Of a stretch of DNA of 64,000 nucleotides, positions 36,305-45,978 are shown one piece after another. Under the pieces are notes generated by a model. That model was not told where the DNA came from. It worked only from the letters and a program-made list of their open reading frames with translations, and did not search any database. This DNA comes from Paenibacillus xylanexedens (lineage in GTDB: Bacteria > Bacillota > Bacilli > Paenibacillales > Paenibacillaceae): NCBI RefSeq assembly GCF_007676705.1, contig NZ_VEBF01000002.1, forward strand, positions 1 to 64,000, given 5' to 3'. A program made the translations under genes and the position numbers. Every line of letters starts with the position of its first letter. Within the stretch, counting starts at the first letter, position 1.

Positions 36305-37225
36305 ATGAATCGAAACGGCTTTTGGGGGGATTTGGTGAAATACCGGACATTACTGCTGATGCTTCTTCCAGCTGTACTGTTTTTTATCGTGTTCGCTTAT
36401 ATTCCAATGGCTGGCATTGTTTTGGCCTTTAAACAGTTCACGTATGACGGTGGGATCTTTGGTAGCCCCTGGAATGGGCTGGATAACTTCCGCTTCTTTT
36501 TCGAGTCTGGACAGGCTTGGCAGGTAACTCGAAATACGGCATTGTACAACATTGCCTTCATTATCGTAAATAACCTGCTTCAGATTACAATGGCGATATT
36601 ACTATTCGAAGTTGCGCATAAGTGGTCGCGCAAACTCTTCCAAACCATGTTGTTCCTACCTTATTTCATATCATGGGTCGTTGTCGGCGCAATCGCCTAC
36701 AACTTGTTCAGCTATGACTTTGGTCTGATCAACGTTATTCTTAACACGTTCGGCATGGAACCGATCGATATTTACAACACAGCAGCTTATTGGCCATACA
36801 TACTGGTTATCGTATCGGCATGGAAAGCCATTGGATACGGTTCAATTATGTATCTCGCTGCCATCACCAGCATCGACACTGAGATGTATGAAGCAGCAGA
36901 GATTGATGGAGCAAATGTGTTTCAACGCATATTCAGAATCACGATCCCTAACTTGTTCCCAACAGTAATTATTCTAGTGTTGTTATCTATCGGTAATATA
37001 TTCCGCGGCGATTTCGGAATGTTCTACAATATGGTCGGCAACAATGGTCTGTTATTTGCTAACACGGATGTTATTGATACATTCGTATTCAGATCGTTGA
37101 CTTCATCCAATGACATTGGAATGTCATCCGCTGCCGGATTCTATCAGTCGATCCTTGGTTTCGTCACCATCCTGATCGCTAACTATGTAGTACGTAGATA
37201 CGACAAAGATCGCGCACTATTCTAA
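36305..37225 (+). CDS. Sugar ABC transporter permease (LplB type)
   Basis: The 306-residue protein has six membrane helices and the coupling motif EAAEIDGANVFQRIFRITIP, which docks on the ATPase. GAGAGGG precedes the ATG at 36305; the GTG at 36296 overlaps it. It pairs with the next gene as a CUT1-class importer. Confidence 0.92.
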   Translation: MNRNGFWGDLVKYRTLLLMLLPAVLFFIVFAYIPMAGIVLAFKQFTYDGGIFGSPWNGLDNFRFFFESGQAWQVTRNTALYNIAFIIVNNLLQITMAILLFEVAHKWSRKLFQTMLFLPYFISWVVVGAIAYNLFSYDFGLINVILNTFGMEPIDIYNTAAYWPYILVIVSAWKAIGYGSIMYLAAITSIDTEMYEAAEIDGANVFQRIFRITIPNLFPTVIILVLLSIGNIFRGDFGMFYNMVGNNGLLFANTDVIDTFVFRSLTSSNDIGMSSAAGFYQSILGFVTILIANYVVRRYDKDRALF

Positions 37226-37271
37226 GATAAACCAATTCAAGAGCCAACAAAATTGAAAGGAGAGAAACCCT

Positions 37272-38189
37272 TTGAGTGCACAATTAACAACTAGCAAGAC
37301 GCCTGGCCGGACAGGGCGGGATGAAAAGTTGCTACAGATCATCGGTTACCTCCTACTTACCGTAATCTCGCTCTTCTGTCTGGTTCCTTTTATACTTGTA
37401 CTTTCGTCGTCACTGACAGAAGAGAGCAGCATCATTAAGGATGGATATCAACTCTTTCCTTCGGTGTTTTCATTGGGAGCATACAAGTTGCTCTTTGAAT
37501 TCCCGGGACAATTAATCAGAGCTTATGCAGTAACCATCAGCGTTACGGTTGTCGGAACCGTTGTAGGTTTGTTCCTTACATCGATGACGGCATATGCATT
37601 GGCAAGAAAAGATTTTAAATGGCGGAACGGGTTCTCATTTTTCTTCTTCTTCACTACGTTGTTCAGTGGTGGTTTGGTTCCATGGTATCTCATGATCGTT
37701 AACTATCTGCAATTAAAAGATACGTTTCTGATCCTAGTGCTCCCTATGTTACTGAATGTATTTTATATTATTGTCATGAAATCGTTCATGAACAGCATTC
37801 CCGATGCAATTACGGAATCTGCCAAGATTGACGGGGCAGGAGATTTTCTAATTTATGTGAAACTCATTCTGCCTTTGACCAAACCTGCGCTGGCCACCAT
37901 CGGTCTGTTCATCGCACTGGGCTACTGGAATGACTGGTATCACGCGATGCTGTTTATCACCAATGAAAATCTCATGCCGTTGCAATACTATCTGTATAAA
38001 ATGTTGGGTAACATGGACGGGATGCGTAAAGCGATGGTCGCATCAGGCGCTGTTGTGAATCTGCAGATTCCAACGGAAAGTCTTAAAATGGCCATGACCA
38101 TTGTCGCGATTGGACCGATCCTGCTCGTGTATCCGTTCATTCAGCGCTATTTTGTAAAAGGACTTACGATCGGTGCTGTCAAAGGATAA
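37272..38189 (+). CDS. Sugar ABC transporter permease (LplC type)
   Basis: The 305-residue protein has six helices and the EAA-type motif ESAKIDGAGDFLIYVKLILP, with the family ending YFVKGLTIGAVKG. It starts at a TTG ten bases after AAGGAGAG. Together with its partner and one of the two binding proteins it forms an oligosaccharide importer. No ATPase gene lies nearby. Confidence 0.92.
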   Translation: MSAQLTTSKTPGRTGRDEKLLQIIGYLLLTVISLFCLVPFILVLSSSLTEESSIIKDGYQLFPSVFSLGAYKLLFEFPGQLIRAYAVTISVTVVGTVVGLFLTSMTAYALARKDFKWRNGFSFFFFFTTLFSGGLVPWYLMIVNYLQLKDTFLILVLPMLLNVFYIIVMKSFMNSIPDAITESAKIDGAGDFLIYVKLILPLTKPALATIGLFIALGYWNDWYHAMLFITNENLMPLQYYLYKMLGNMDGMRKAMVASGAVVNLQIPTESLKMAMTIVAIGPILLVYPFIQRYFVKGLTIGAVKG

Positions 38190-38229
38190 TGTTAATGCAT
38201 TCATATTTACTTAACAGGGGGATACAACG

Positions 38230-39765
38230 ATGAAACACAAAAATAAAAAAGCTTTTTGGCTGCTTGCCCTAGTTCTTGTTCTATCCATGGCATTATCTGC
38301 TTGCTCCGGCAATGGAGGAAACCAGGATGCAGGAGGTTCAGACTCTGGTTCGGGTGGAACCACGGATGAAGTTACACTGAAGATGATTCTACTTGGCGGC
38401 AAACCAGTCGATTATGATCTGGTCTTCGGTGAGCTGAACAAAAAGCTGAAGGAGAAAATTAATACAACGCTTGAAGTCGAATTCCTGGACTGGTCCGATT
38501 GGAGTCAGAAGTATCCGTTGAAATTTGCGGCTAATGAAAATTTCGATCTCGTGTATACATCAAGCTGGGCGTATTATAACGATCAAGCTATTAAAGGTGG
38601 TTTCAAGGAAATCACAGAGGACATGTTACAGCAATATGCACCTCAGACGTGGGCCGAAATGCCAAAAGTATCGTGGGACCAGGCAAAAATTAACGACAAA
38701 TTGTATATGGTGCCAAACAATAACCTGGAAGTGACGAACAAAGTCGTGCTATACCGCGAGGACCTTCGTCAGAAGCACAACCTTCCAGAGATCAACAGCT
38801 TGGAATCCTATGCAAACTATCTCAAGACTATTGCTGCAAATGAACAGGGCATCACACCATTTGGAGCTAAAGGCGCGGATGGTTGGAGATGGCATGAGCT
38901 TGATCAGATTGCTCTTGAGCAAAACAATGATTTCAAGGTTGTCGACTTGCGTATTCCATTAACGTACAAATTGGATGATGCTACAGGACAAGTGTTTAAT
39001 GTCTATGAAACACCAGAGTTTAAGGAGTTGCTTGGTTTCTATAAAGATTTGTCTGATAACGGAGCATGGTCAAAAAATGTTGTAACCAACAAAAATGATA
39101 TTTGGCAGGACATGAAAGCAGGTAAAGTTTCCTCCTATGCACATAATCTCGGAACAACAGGATTCAATCTGGCGGAAGCCCGTCGAGATACTCCTGATAT
39201 GGAGTTCGCCATTGCTGATATAACACCAGAAAACAAAAAACTCGGAGCCATCTCGACCCAGAACGGAATTGCCATCCATTCCACTTCCAAGCATGCAGAA
39301 CGGGCGTTGATGGTAATCGACCTTTTGCAGAATGATCAGGAGATTCATGATCTAAGCATGTATGGAATCACGGGCACACACTATAATCCTGAAGGGGAGG
39401 ACAAGTTTACGCCTGCACCAAGCTCTGGTAATTACACTGGCTTCTCCAACTGGGGCTGGAACTCATATCTGAATCGACAGGACGCTTCTTATCCGAAAGA
39501 AGCCGACGACATTTTTAACAATTGGCAGGAAGATGTATATCATTACCCATTAGAAACATTTGTGTTTGATGACTCAAAGGTTAAAACGGAAGTAGCCAAT
39601 ATCAGCAACATTATGGTGCGTTATGGAATTCCGTTGGAGTATGGACTTGTACAGGATACAGAGAAAGGCTTGGCTGATTTGAATGCTCAGCTCAAGGCTG
39701 CGGGCATAGATAAAGTCCAGCAAGAAATGCAGTCGCAGATTGACGCCTTCCTTGCGAAGCAATAA
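38230..39765 (+). CDS. Second sugar-binding lipoprotein (paralog of the 31100 gene)
   Basis: The 511-residue lipoprotein has its lipid cysteine at residue 25 (ALSAC), a glycine/serine linker and the same fold as the protein at 31100. Long stretches match, such as FSNWGWNS and YPLETFVFDD near the end. Two related binding proteins for one permease pair suggest different ligand sizes or types. It stands between the permeases and the beta-galactosidase. Confidence 0.9.
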   Translation: MKHKNKKAFWLLALVLVLSMALSACSGNGGNQDAGGSDSGSGGTTDEVTLKMILLGGKPVDYDLVFGELNKKLKEKINTTLEVEFLDWSDWSQKYPLKFAANENFDLVYTSSWAYYNDQAIKGGFKEITEDMLQQYAPQTWAEMPKVSWDQAKINDKLYMVPNNNLEVTNKVVLYREDLRQKHNLPEINSLESYANYLKTIAANEQGITPFGAKGADGWRWHELDQIALEQNNDFKVVDLRIPLTYKLDDATGQVFNVYETPEFKELLGFYKDLSDNGAWSKNVVTNKNDIWQDMKAGKVSSYAHNLGTTGFNLAEARRDTPDMEFAIADITPENKKLGAISTQNGIAIHSTSKHAERALMVIDLLQNDQEIHDLSMYGITGTHYNPEGEDKFTPAPSSGNYTGFSNWGWNSYLNRQDASYPKEADDIFNNWQEDVYHYPLETFVFDDSKVKTEVANISNIMVRYGIPLEYGLVQDTEKGLADLNAQLKAAGIDKVQQEMQSQIDAFLAKQ

Positions 39766-39782
39766 AACGGAAGGTTTAACTT

Positions 39783-39811
39783 GAGGGGAGAATTTCCCCT
39801 CTTTCTTTTTG
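39783..39811 (+). terminator. Terminator after the binding-protein gene
   Basis: GAGGGGAG and TTCCCCTC pair tightly and are followed by TTTCTTTTT. The galactosidase gene beyond may have lower or separate expression. Confidence 0.75.
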
Positions 39812-39880
39812 AAGGTTTTTCAAAACCGTACTTTTTGAATACGCATTTTATAGAATAAACAACAAAGGAGATACAATAAG

Positions 39881-41947
39881 ATGGCAAATAAATTTCCTCC
39901 CATTAGCAGCAAGCTGCCAGCATTTATGCATGGCGCCGACTACAATCCAGATCAATGGTTACACGATCCCAAGGTATTTGAAGAAGATATCAGGCTTATG
40001 AAACTGGCCAATTGCAACGTCATGGCTATCGGGATCTTCGCATGGTCGGCTTTGGAACCGGAGGAAGGTCATTTTAATTTTGAATGGATGGATCATGTAC
40101 TTGATACGTTCGCAGCGAATGGCATATACGCATGGTTGGCTACACCAAGTGGCGCCAGACCCGCATGGATGGCCCAGAAGTATCCTGAAGTCCTTCGGGT
40201 TGAGGCGAACCGAGTTCGCAATCTGTTTGGTGTGCGTCACAATCATTGCTATACGTCACCCGTATATCGTAAGAAAACAACGATTATGAATACAAAACTT
40301 GCTGAACGATACGGAAATCATCCTGCAATACTCGGTTGGCATATTTCCAACGAATTAGGAGGCGAATGCCACTGTGATTACTGTCAATCTGCGTTTCGAG
40401 ACTGGCTGAAAGCCAAATACGGATCAATTGACAAGTTGAATCGCGCATGGTGGACAGCGTTTTGGAGTCATACCTATACGGATTGGTCCCAAGTAGAATC
40501 TCCAGCACCCCATGGAGAGAATGCGGTACACGGACAAAACCTGGATTGGCGGCGTTTTGTATCCGATCAAACGTTGGATTTCTATAAACATGAGGTAAAT
40601 GCCTTAAAAGTTGCTAACCCGGAACTGCCATGTACAACGAATATGATGGATTGGTTCTACGGTTTGGATTATCGTACGTTCGCTGATGAACTCGACATAA
40701 TCTCGTGGGATGCATATCCTAAATGGCACGAAGCTCCTTCTGATCGAAATGTAGCATCTTGGTTTGCCTTTAATCACGACCTGTTTCGTAGCTTAAAGAA
40801 AAAACCGTTTATGCTTATGGAAAGCACACCAAGTTTGACCAACTGGCAAGCAGTAAGTAAATTAAAGCGTCCAGGGATGCATCGCCTTTCTTCATTACAG
40901 GCTGTAGCTCACGGAGCAGATACAGTGCAATACTTCCAGTGGCGCAAGAGTCGTGGCTCCAGCGCGAAATTCCATGGCGCTGTTGTGGATCATGTTGGTC
41001 ACGAGCATACACGCGTATTCCAGGATGTTGCTGACCTAGGAAGGACCCTTGCAGGACTGTCTGATGTAATTGGTACTCCTGTTCCGGCCGAAGCAGCCAT
41101 TTTGTGTGATTGGGATAATCGCTGGGCCATTAATGATGCACAAGGTCCGCGTAATGGTGGATTGCATTATGAACAGACCGTGGCTCAGCATCACCGTGCA
41201 TTATGGGAAATGGGCGTACCTGTCGATATTATCGGGTCAAATGATCACTTCTCCAACTACAAATTAATCGTATTACCAATGGCATACCTTCTCCGTCAAG
41301 AGACAGGGGAGAAGATTGAACAGTTCGTGCGAAATGGAGGTACCGTAGCTGTCACCTATTGGAGCGGAATCGTTGATGAGAATGATCTGTGTCATCTGGG
41401 AGGTTTCCCTGGTCCGTTGCGCACAACAGTCGGCATATGGTCTGAAGAGCTCGAAGGGCTACATGATAACGACCGTAATTCTATTGTGTTAAACATTGAC
41501 AATGCACTGGGCCTGGAAGGTTCCTTTGAAGTGCATGAGCTGTGCGATCTGATTCACGCGGAGACAGCAGAAGTACTTGCTGTTTATGGTGACGACTTCT
41601 ACGCAGGACGTCCGGCACTCACCGTGAATCGTCTAGGTGACGGAAAAGCATATTATCTTGCAGCGCGAGTTAGCGAGGATACGTTCTATCAGGCGTTCTA
41701 CGGCAAGCTAGTAGAGGAAGCAGGTGTTCGGCGTTCGATCGATTGTAAGCTTCCCGAGGGAGTCACCGCTCAACTACGAACAGATGGAGATACGGATTAT
41801 GTGTTTTTACTTAACTTCTCAGGAACTGAAGCAGGGATTGATCTGCATCAAGACGGATACGTGGATGCTGAAACGGGTGAAGCCAGATCTGGCCGGATCG
41901 ATTTGCCTGTTAACGGTTCCTACATTTTACGACGGAATAAGGGTTAG
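39881..41947 (+). CDS. ganA: Beta-galactosidase, GH42
   Basis: The 688-residue protein is a full GH42 enzyme that cuts terminal beta-galactose from galacto-oligosaccharides. The acid/base glutamate is residue 158 in GWHISNELGGEC and the nucleophile is residue 314 in PFMLMESTPS. A zinc-type cysteine cluster (CHCDYC) follows the first, as in the family. The trimer and C-terminal beta domains follow. No signal peptide is present, so it acts inside on imported sugars. It corresponds to GanA of B. subtilis. Confidence 0.95.
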   Translation: MANKFPPISSKLPAFMHGADYNPDQWLHDPKVFEEDIRLMKLANCNVMAIGIFAWSALEPEEGHFNFEWMDHVLDTFAANGIYAWLATPSGARPAWMAQKYPEVLRVEANRVRNLFGVRHNHCYTSPVYRKKTTIMNTKLAERYGNHPAILGWHISNELGGECHCDYCQSAFRDWLKAKYGSIDKLNRAWWTAFWSHTYTDWSQVESPAPHGENAVHGQNLDWRRFVSDQTLDFYKHEVNALKVANPELPCTTNMMDWFYGLDYRTFADELDIISWDAYPKWHEAPSDRNVASWFAFNHDLFRSLKKKPFMLMESTPSLTNWQAVSKLKRPGMHRLSSLQAVAHGADTVQYFQWRKSRGSSAKFHGAVVDHVGHEHTRVFQDVADLGRTLAGLSDVIGTPVPAEAAILCDWDNRWAINDAQGPRNGGLHYEQTVAQHHRALWEMGVPVDIIGSNDHFSNYKLIVLPMAYLLRQETGEKIEQFVRNGGTVAVTYWSGIVDENDLCHLGGFPGPLRTTVGIWSEELEGLHDNDRNSIVLNIDNALGLEGSFEVHELCDLIHAETAEVLAVYGDDFYAGRPALTVNRLGDGKAYYLAARVSEDTFYQAFYGKLVEEAGVRRSIDCKLPEGVTAQLRTDGDTDYVFLLNFSGTEAGIDLHQDGYVDAETGEARSGRIDLPVNGSYILRRNKG

Positions 41948-41963
41948 ATTCTGTATTTAAGCT

Positions 41964-42009
41964 CAAAGGGGGGCCGAACGCCATTAACATGACGTTTGGG
42001 CCCCCTTTG
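41964..42009. terminator. Shared terminator between ganA and the GH53 gene
   Basis: CAAAGGGGGG and CCCCCTTTG pair over a central loop, between two converging genes. Confidence 0.8.
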
Positions 42010-42020
42010 AATCATTACAA

Positions 42021-44609
42021 TTATTGTTTCAGAAGAGCAGCGATTGCCTGCTCAGATTCAGTACGGCTGACAAAGGCTTGCGGCATAAAGCTTTTGCTCG
42101 TTACGCCATCAAGTAATCCAAGCGATACAGCAGTGGCTACATCATCCTTAGCCCATCCGCTAATCAGTTTGGCATCGGAGAAGGAAACAGAAGAACCCGC
42201 TGGTGCTGTGTTTCCCGTCTTCACCGCATAAGCTTTCACCAGAATGGCTGCCAGCTCTTGCCGGGTAATTCTCGCTTCAGGTACGAAGCTGGTTGCGCCG
42301 TAGCCCTGCACAAGACCGGCGTTAAATGCGGCGGCCACATCACCAGCATACCATTGTGTGGATTTAACGTCCGCGAACGGGTTAGAAGTGGATGATTCTA
42401 CGCCAAGTGCACGAACGAGCAGGGATGCAAATTCGGCGCGGGTGATATCTTCGCTGGCGCGTATAAAGGTAATATCATCCAGATAGCCAAAATGCTCGTC
42501 CGAGCTTGTTTTTACAGTAAAGCCCACTTCAGCAATGCCTTCGTCGCCTACGTGAACATGCTTCAGGCTTAACGTAGCCGGTTTCTCCCAGGTGCTTCCT
42601 CTATAGGTAAGCGGAAGGGAGTAGGTCTGTCCTTCGGATACGGCGTACATAACAGATCCTTGATCAGGCTCGCCTTTATCGCCAAATACTTTGGCTTCCA
42701 TTGTATATGTTCCTGGTGCAAGACCAGAAATTTCATGGAGCAGTGTAAAGTCGATCGGCTGCTCATCGCCAAAGTCGAATGCCTTGGAGCCGACGCTATC
42801 CCCGAACGATGTCGGTTGCTCTCCGCTCAAGTACCATGAAGCGGTATTGCCGTTTACGGTCAGGTTCTTCGTTTGAATGGCTTCCGCTTTCTTCACAAGC
42901 TTGAAGTCATCGATATTTCCCCATTGTCCGCCGGAATACTTCAGATTGGCACCAATATTCAAGGTTCCATCTGTAACTTCAATCATTTCAATTGTGGGGT
43001 TAGACCATTGCGTCCAGCCCGTATTACTAAAGCTCTGCTTCTGTTCACCGGCAAATATCTCAGCGATTTCTTCCTCGCCCCCACCCGAAACCCAGGCAGA
43101 CAGCTCATACGTTCCGTTTTCGAGTCCTGTAAGCTTCTGCGAAACAGTGAATTCCGTAGCTGGTGCGCTCCAGTAATGTAGTGCCGATGAACCGGAATAC
43201 ATATCGGTTCCTGCGCTTACAGCGTCATTATCCGTCACGTCCCAACCGCTTAATCCGTTCTCGAAGCCAGGATTTTCAATGGCATTGGAGCTTGGGATGA
43301 CAACAACCTCGGCGCTGTCGGTGAATTTCCCTTCATAGGCGGTGACTGTAATCGTTGATTTCCCTTGGGCAAGCCCGGACACAGTTCCATTATAACGATC
43401 TACCTTTACAGCGTCAGGGTTAGAGCTGGTATAGGTAACCCCTTGATAGGTAGCATCTTTAGGAGCAATAGTGGCCCGCAAGCGATCGGTATCACCTACT
43501 TCAACCGTCGTTGTACTCTTGTCTAGCTTCACGCCAGTTACCTTTTGACGATTCACTTCTTCAGCATCGTCCAGGAAGGCATCCATGGCGAGGGAAGGGG
43601 AACCATCCGAATTCCAGGCCGAAAGCGGATAACCGAAGAAGACACCTTCAGGAGCCCAATAGAAAATACCGGATCCCAGATTGCTCGGCACCTCTTTCAA
43701 CTTCTGCTGCGTGGCTACGAGCATGTTATACACGTTATCTTCATTTTTGCTGACATTGCCACCGATTTCAACAATCATCACCTCCTTGCCGAATTTCTCA
43801 GCAAGCGTATTCATGTTTTCAGACAGTTCATCAATAGAAGTGGTATAGACCGAATCCGGATAATAGGAGAGACCGATAATATCGTAGTCGCTCTCCTTAA
43901 GGCCAGCCTCTACTAAACCATCGTAATAGTCGATCACACCTTTATCTGCTCCGTTAGCGCGGTGGATAATAACTTTAATTTCGGGAAAAACTTCTTTAGC
44001 CGCATGCGACCCTGACTGAAGTAGCTCTACCAAGTTAGTAGTATTGCTATAAGCGCCGATTGGATGCAGCATACCATTGTTAATTTCGTTACCAATCTGA
44101 ATCCATTCCGGTGTTACGCTGGCTTCCTTCAGACCTTCCATAACTTCGGTCGTATATTCGGAGACATGGGCCTTCAACTTCTCCAGATCCGAACCTTCCC
44201 ATGCCTTTGGCGTATGCTGCTTGCCGGGATCAGCCCACGAATCACTGTAATGCAGGTCAATCATGACCCTGAATCCCAAATCGTTTACACGAGAAGCCAT
44301 CTCAATTACTTCTTCAGTGCTGTTGTGACCATTGGAAGGGTCGTCCGAAGGATTAACGAAGGCGCGCAGACGGATCGAATCAATCCCGTGACTCTTTATA
44401 ATTTGGAGAAGATCTTCTTCTTTTCCTTTGTCATTATAAAATTTCTGCCCTAAAGCCTCCAGTTGCGGCAGCCAGCTTACATCTGCACCCTTAGCGAAGG
44501 TAGGGGCTGATTCAGCAGTTGTGGAATTCGCCTTTGCCGGCGTGTTTAAGAGGGTAAATGATAAAAGTAATGCAAGTGTAGCAGACATGATCCGTTTTCT
44601 TATGTTCAC
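42021..44609 (-). CDS. ganB: Secreted arabinogalactan endo-beta-1,4-galactanase, GH53, with SLH repeats
   Basis: The 862-residue protein cuts beta-1,4-galactan outside the cell. It has a signal peptide (residues 1-27), a GH53 barrel (about 35-350) with acid/base glutamate 175 in IGNEINNG and nucleophile 281 in MIVEIGG, a Big_2-type domain (about 355-440), a CBM61-like galactan-binding domain (about 445-575), a second beta domain and three SLH motifs at the C-terminus (from ITRAEFASLLVRALG). The SLH part anchors it to the cell wall, so released sugars stay near the importer. The GTG start follows AAGGAGG. It is more modular than B. subtilis GanB. Confidence 0.95.
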   Translation of the reverse strand: MNIRKRIMSATLALLLSFTLLNTPAKANSTTAESAPTFAKGADVSWLPQLEALGQKFYNDKGKEEDLLQIIKSHGIDSIRLRAFVNPSDDPSNGHNSTEEVIEMASRVNDLGFRVMIDLHYSDSWADPGKQHTPKAWEGSDLEKLKAHVSEYTTEVMEGLKEASVTPEWIQIGNEINNGMLHPIGAYSNTTNLVELLQSGSHAAKEVFPEIKVIIHRANGADKGVIDYYDGLVEAGLKESDYDIIGLSYYPDSVYTTSIDELSENMNTLAEKFGKEVMIVEIGGNVSKNEDNVYNMLVATQQKLKEVPSNLGSGIFYWAPEGVFFGYPLSAWNSDGSPSLAMDAFLDDAEEVNRQKVTGVKLDKSTTTVEVGDTDRLRATIAPKDATYQGVTYTSSNPDAVKVDRYNGTVSGLAQGKSTITVTAYEGKFTDSAEVVVIPSSNAIENPGFENGLSGWDVTDNDAVSAGTDMYSGSSALHYWSAPATEFTVSQKLTGLENGTYELSAWVSGGGEEEIAEIFAGEQKQSFSNTGWTQWSNPTIEMIEVTDGTLNIGANLKYSGGQWGNIDDFKLVKKAEAIQTKNLTVNGNTASWYLSGEQPTSFGDSVGSKAFDFGDEQPIDFTLLHEISGLAPGTYTMEAKVFGDKGEPDQGSVMYAVSEGQTYSLPLTYRGSTWEKPATLSLKHVHVGDEGIAEVGFTVKTSSDEHFGYLDDITFIRASEDITRAEFASLLVRALGVESSTSNPFADVKSTQWYAGDVAAAFNAGLVQGYGATSFVPEARITRQELAAILVKAYAVKTGNTAPAGSSVSFSDAKLISGWAKDDVATAVSLGLLDGVTSKSFMPQAFVSRTESEQAIAALLKQ

Positions 44610-44669
44610 TGTGTGACCTCCTTAAGTTCATCCAAGTATGGTGTGAATAGCTTTCATAGCTGCGAAAAC

Positions 44670-44703
44670 AGTGAATGTACCGAACGGGCAGTGTACATTC
44701 ACT
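44670..44703 (-). promoter_or_regulatory. Long inverted repeat in the GH53 leader
   Basis: AGTGAATGTAC and GTACATTCACT are 11-base perfect arms separated by 12 bases, 61 bases before the gene. It could be an operator or an mRNA stem. Confidence 0.55.
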
Positions 44704-44769
44704 ATTTTGTGGTGAGTTGCTTATAACTCTCCTTTCTCAATTCTGCTATCATTACCCAGTGTAGTATAT

Positions 44770-44785
44770 TTGAATACGCTTTCAA
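44770..44785 (-). promoter_or_regulatory. cre-like site upstream of the GH53 gene
   Basis: TTGAATACGCTTTCAA is nearly palindromic and fits the CcpA consensus with one change. This would put the galactanase under glucose repression. Confidence 0.6.
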
Positions 44786-44950
44786 ACTGTGCTATGCAAC
44801 GAAAAATGATACTTTTACAATTACAAGTCTTGATTATTCCAATAAATTGTAAGCGTGGTCGAGGTTACGGTTTCAAAGGGGCCGCTGTAACAATTTATTG
44901 AGGCTAAAAGAATTCTTGAGAGAAATATACGTATTATTAGGGTATTCAAC

Positions 44951-44998
44951 AGTATACGGACAATGATGTTCGTTATTGCCGATTTGATGAATGTTTAA
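44951..44998. repeat. Repeat family A, copy 5 (degenerate)
   Basis: TACGGACAATGATGTTCG and ATTGCCGATTTGATGAATGTT align to the right end of the family; the TGTCG terminus is not visible. Confidence 0.4.
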
Positions 44999-45052
44999 TC
45001 ATAGAGGAATAGGGTGTGAGTATTTATTTGCTGCCTCATTCAATTGTATTTT

Positions 45053-45421
45053 CTCGGTCTTTAAATGAGAGAAGAAAGACTAGGGTACAGGCATTTGTCC
45101 AGGCAATTCCCGCGCCTGTATTGACTTCCTAGTATGCCGAGTTGTTTCAGTTAATGGTTTCCCAAAGAATCGACCGCTTTTTTCCAATGACAAAACAAAT
45201 CCCTAGTTGTTTGATTAATCAAGATACTCCTTTTTGTGGTTAACTCTCAGGCCTTCTCTCCGTAAAGTCACTGTCATTCGAAGGTAACCAAGTAGAGATG
45301 AACACATGAAGGGCAAGCAGATGCGATTCCAATTCATGTTCTTTTTGTCTACGTTCACTTGTCGCCTGTCTACTTTTTCCCACTTATAATAGTCCGAACG
45401 GTAAACCGTAGCTAACTTCAA
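45053..45421 (-). mobile_element. Degenerate IS3-family transposase copy
   Basis: On the minus strand the first part (45421-45215) holds LGYLRMTVTLRREGLRVNHKK, the HTH_21 region of IS3 OrfB. The last part (45120-45053) matches, at the DNA level, the first 60 bases of the window, which code the DNACIESFF block. The middle of the DDE domain is deleted and the frame is broken. This is an old insertion related to the element at position 1. Confidence 0.7.
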
Positions 45422-45454
45422 GTGCCAAGCAAGTTATGACGCACTCGTAATCTA

Positions 45455-45748
45455 ATGCATCCAAGAGCCTTATTCTCAACACTCACACTGAAAGAAGGAT
45501 TCGAAGGAGAGCACCATATTGCAACTCTTGCAGCTATGCCTGAAAGCAGAGGCATGGGAATAGGCTCCCAACTCATTCAACATGCAGAAGAGCAGGCGAT
45601 TAAACAGGGGTATATCCTAAGTTCCCTTACAGTCAAAAAAGAGAATCGTCTCGCTGCCAAACTATACGCCAAACTGGGCTATGAAATTACATCCGAAGTA
45701 GTAAAATCTACTGTATCTTTGTATCGAATGGTCAAAAAACTTAACTGA
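45455..45748 (+). pseudogene. GNAT acetyltransferase, C-terminal part
   Basis: The 97 residues hold the acetyl-CoA site (LAAMPESRGMGIGSQLIQHA) and the LAAKLYAKLGYEI end of a GNAT protein, but the first half is missing and no ribosome site precedes the ATG. IS3 debris lies directly upstream. It is probably a truncated gene; a short expressed form cannot be excluded. Confidence 0.65.
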
Positions 45749-45808
45749 AAGCCCTAATACGTGTTGGTTCCATCAATGTAACCAATAATTGAAGAACATT
45801 TCAAATCT

Positions 45809-45840
45809 AAAGTCGCTAATGTAGCGGCTTTTTTTGCATT
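45809..45840 (+). terminator. Terminator resembling the hairpin of repeat A
   Basis: AAGTCGCTAATGTAGCGGCTTTTTTT is nearly the same as the internal hairpin of repeat A copy 2, and a TTGTCCTTGTC follows at 45853. It may be a reduced copy of the repeat. Confidence 0.6.
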
Positions 45841-45900
45841 TAGGTTAACGATTGTCCTTGTCTAGAGTTGAGAGATTCCTTTTATACCTCTTCGAGAGGG

Positions 45901-45947
45901 TTGACACAATTCAACTTCAAACGTATAATTCAATTAATCGATTGAAT
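45901..45947 (+). promoter_or_regulatory. Shared-type promoter and ArsR-like operator, copy 1
   Basis: TTGACA (45901) and TATAAT (45924) are 17 bases apart. The inverted repeat ATTCAATT-AATC-GATTGAAT (45928-45947) overlaps the -10 box, with one mismatch between arms. The same layout occurs at 52569 and 55678. Confidence 0.85.
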
Positions 45948-45978
45948 AATTGATAAATTAAATGAGGGGGATTATATT

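Noticed and set aside
38230..39765. Possibility that the two sugar-binding genes are an assembly duplicate.
   Set aside because: They differ throughout in DNA and protein, with different linkers and neighbours, so they are true paralogs.
42873..43916. Long plus-strand frames opposite the GH53 gene.
   Set aside because: The minus strand encodes a clear galactanase with catalytic glutamates; these are shadows of its codon use.
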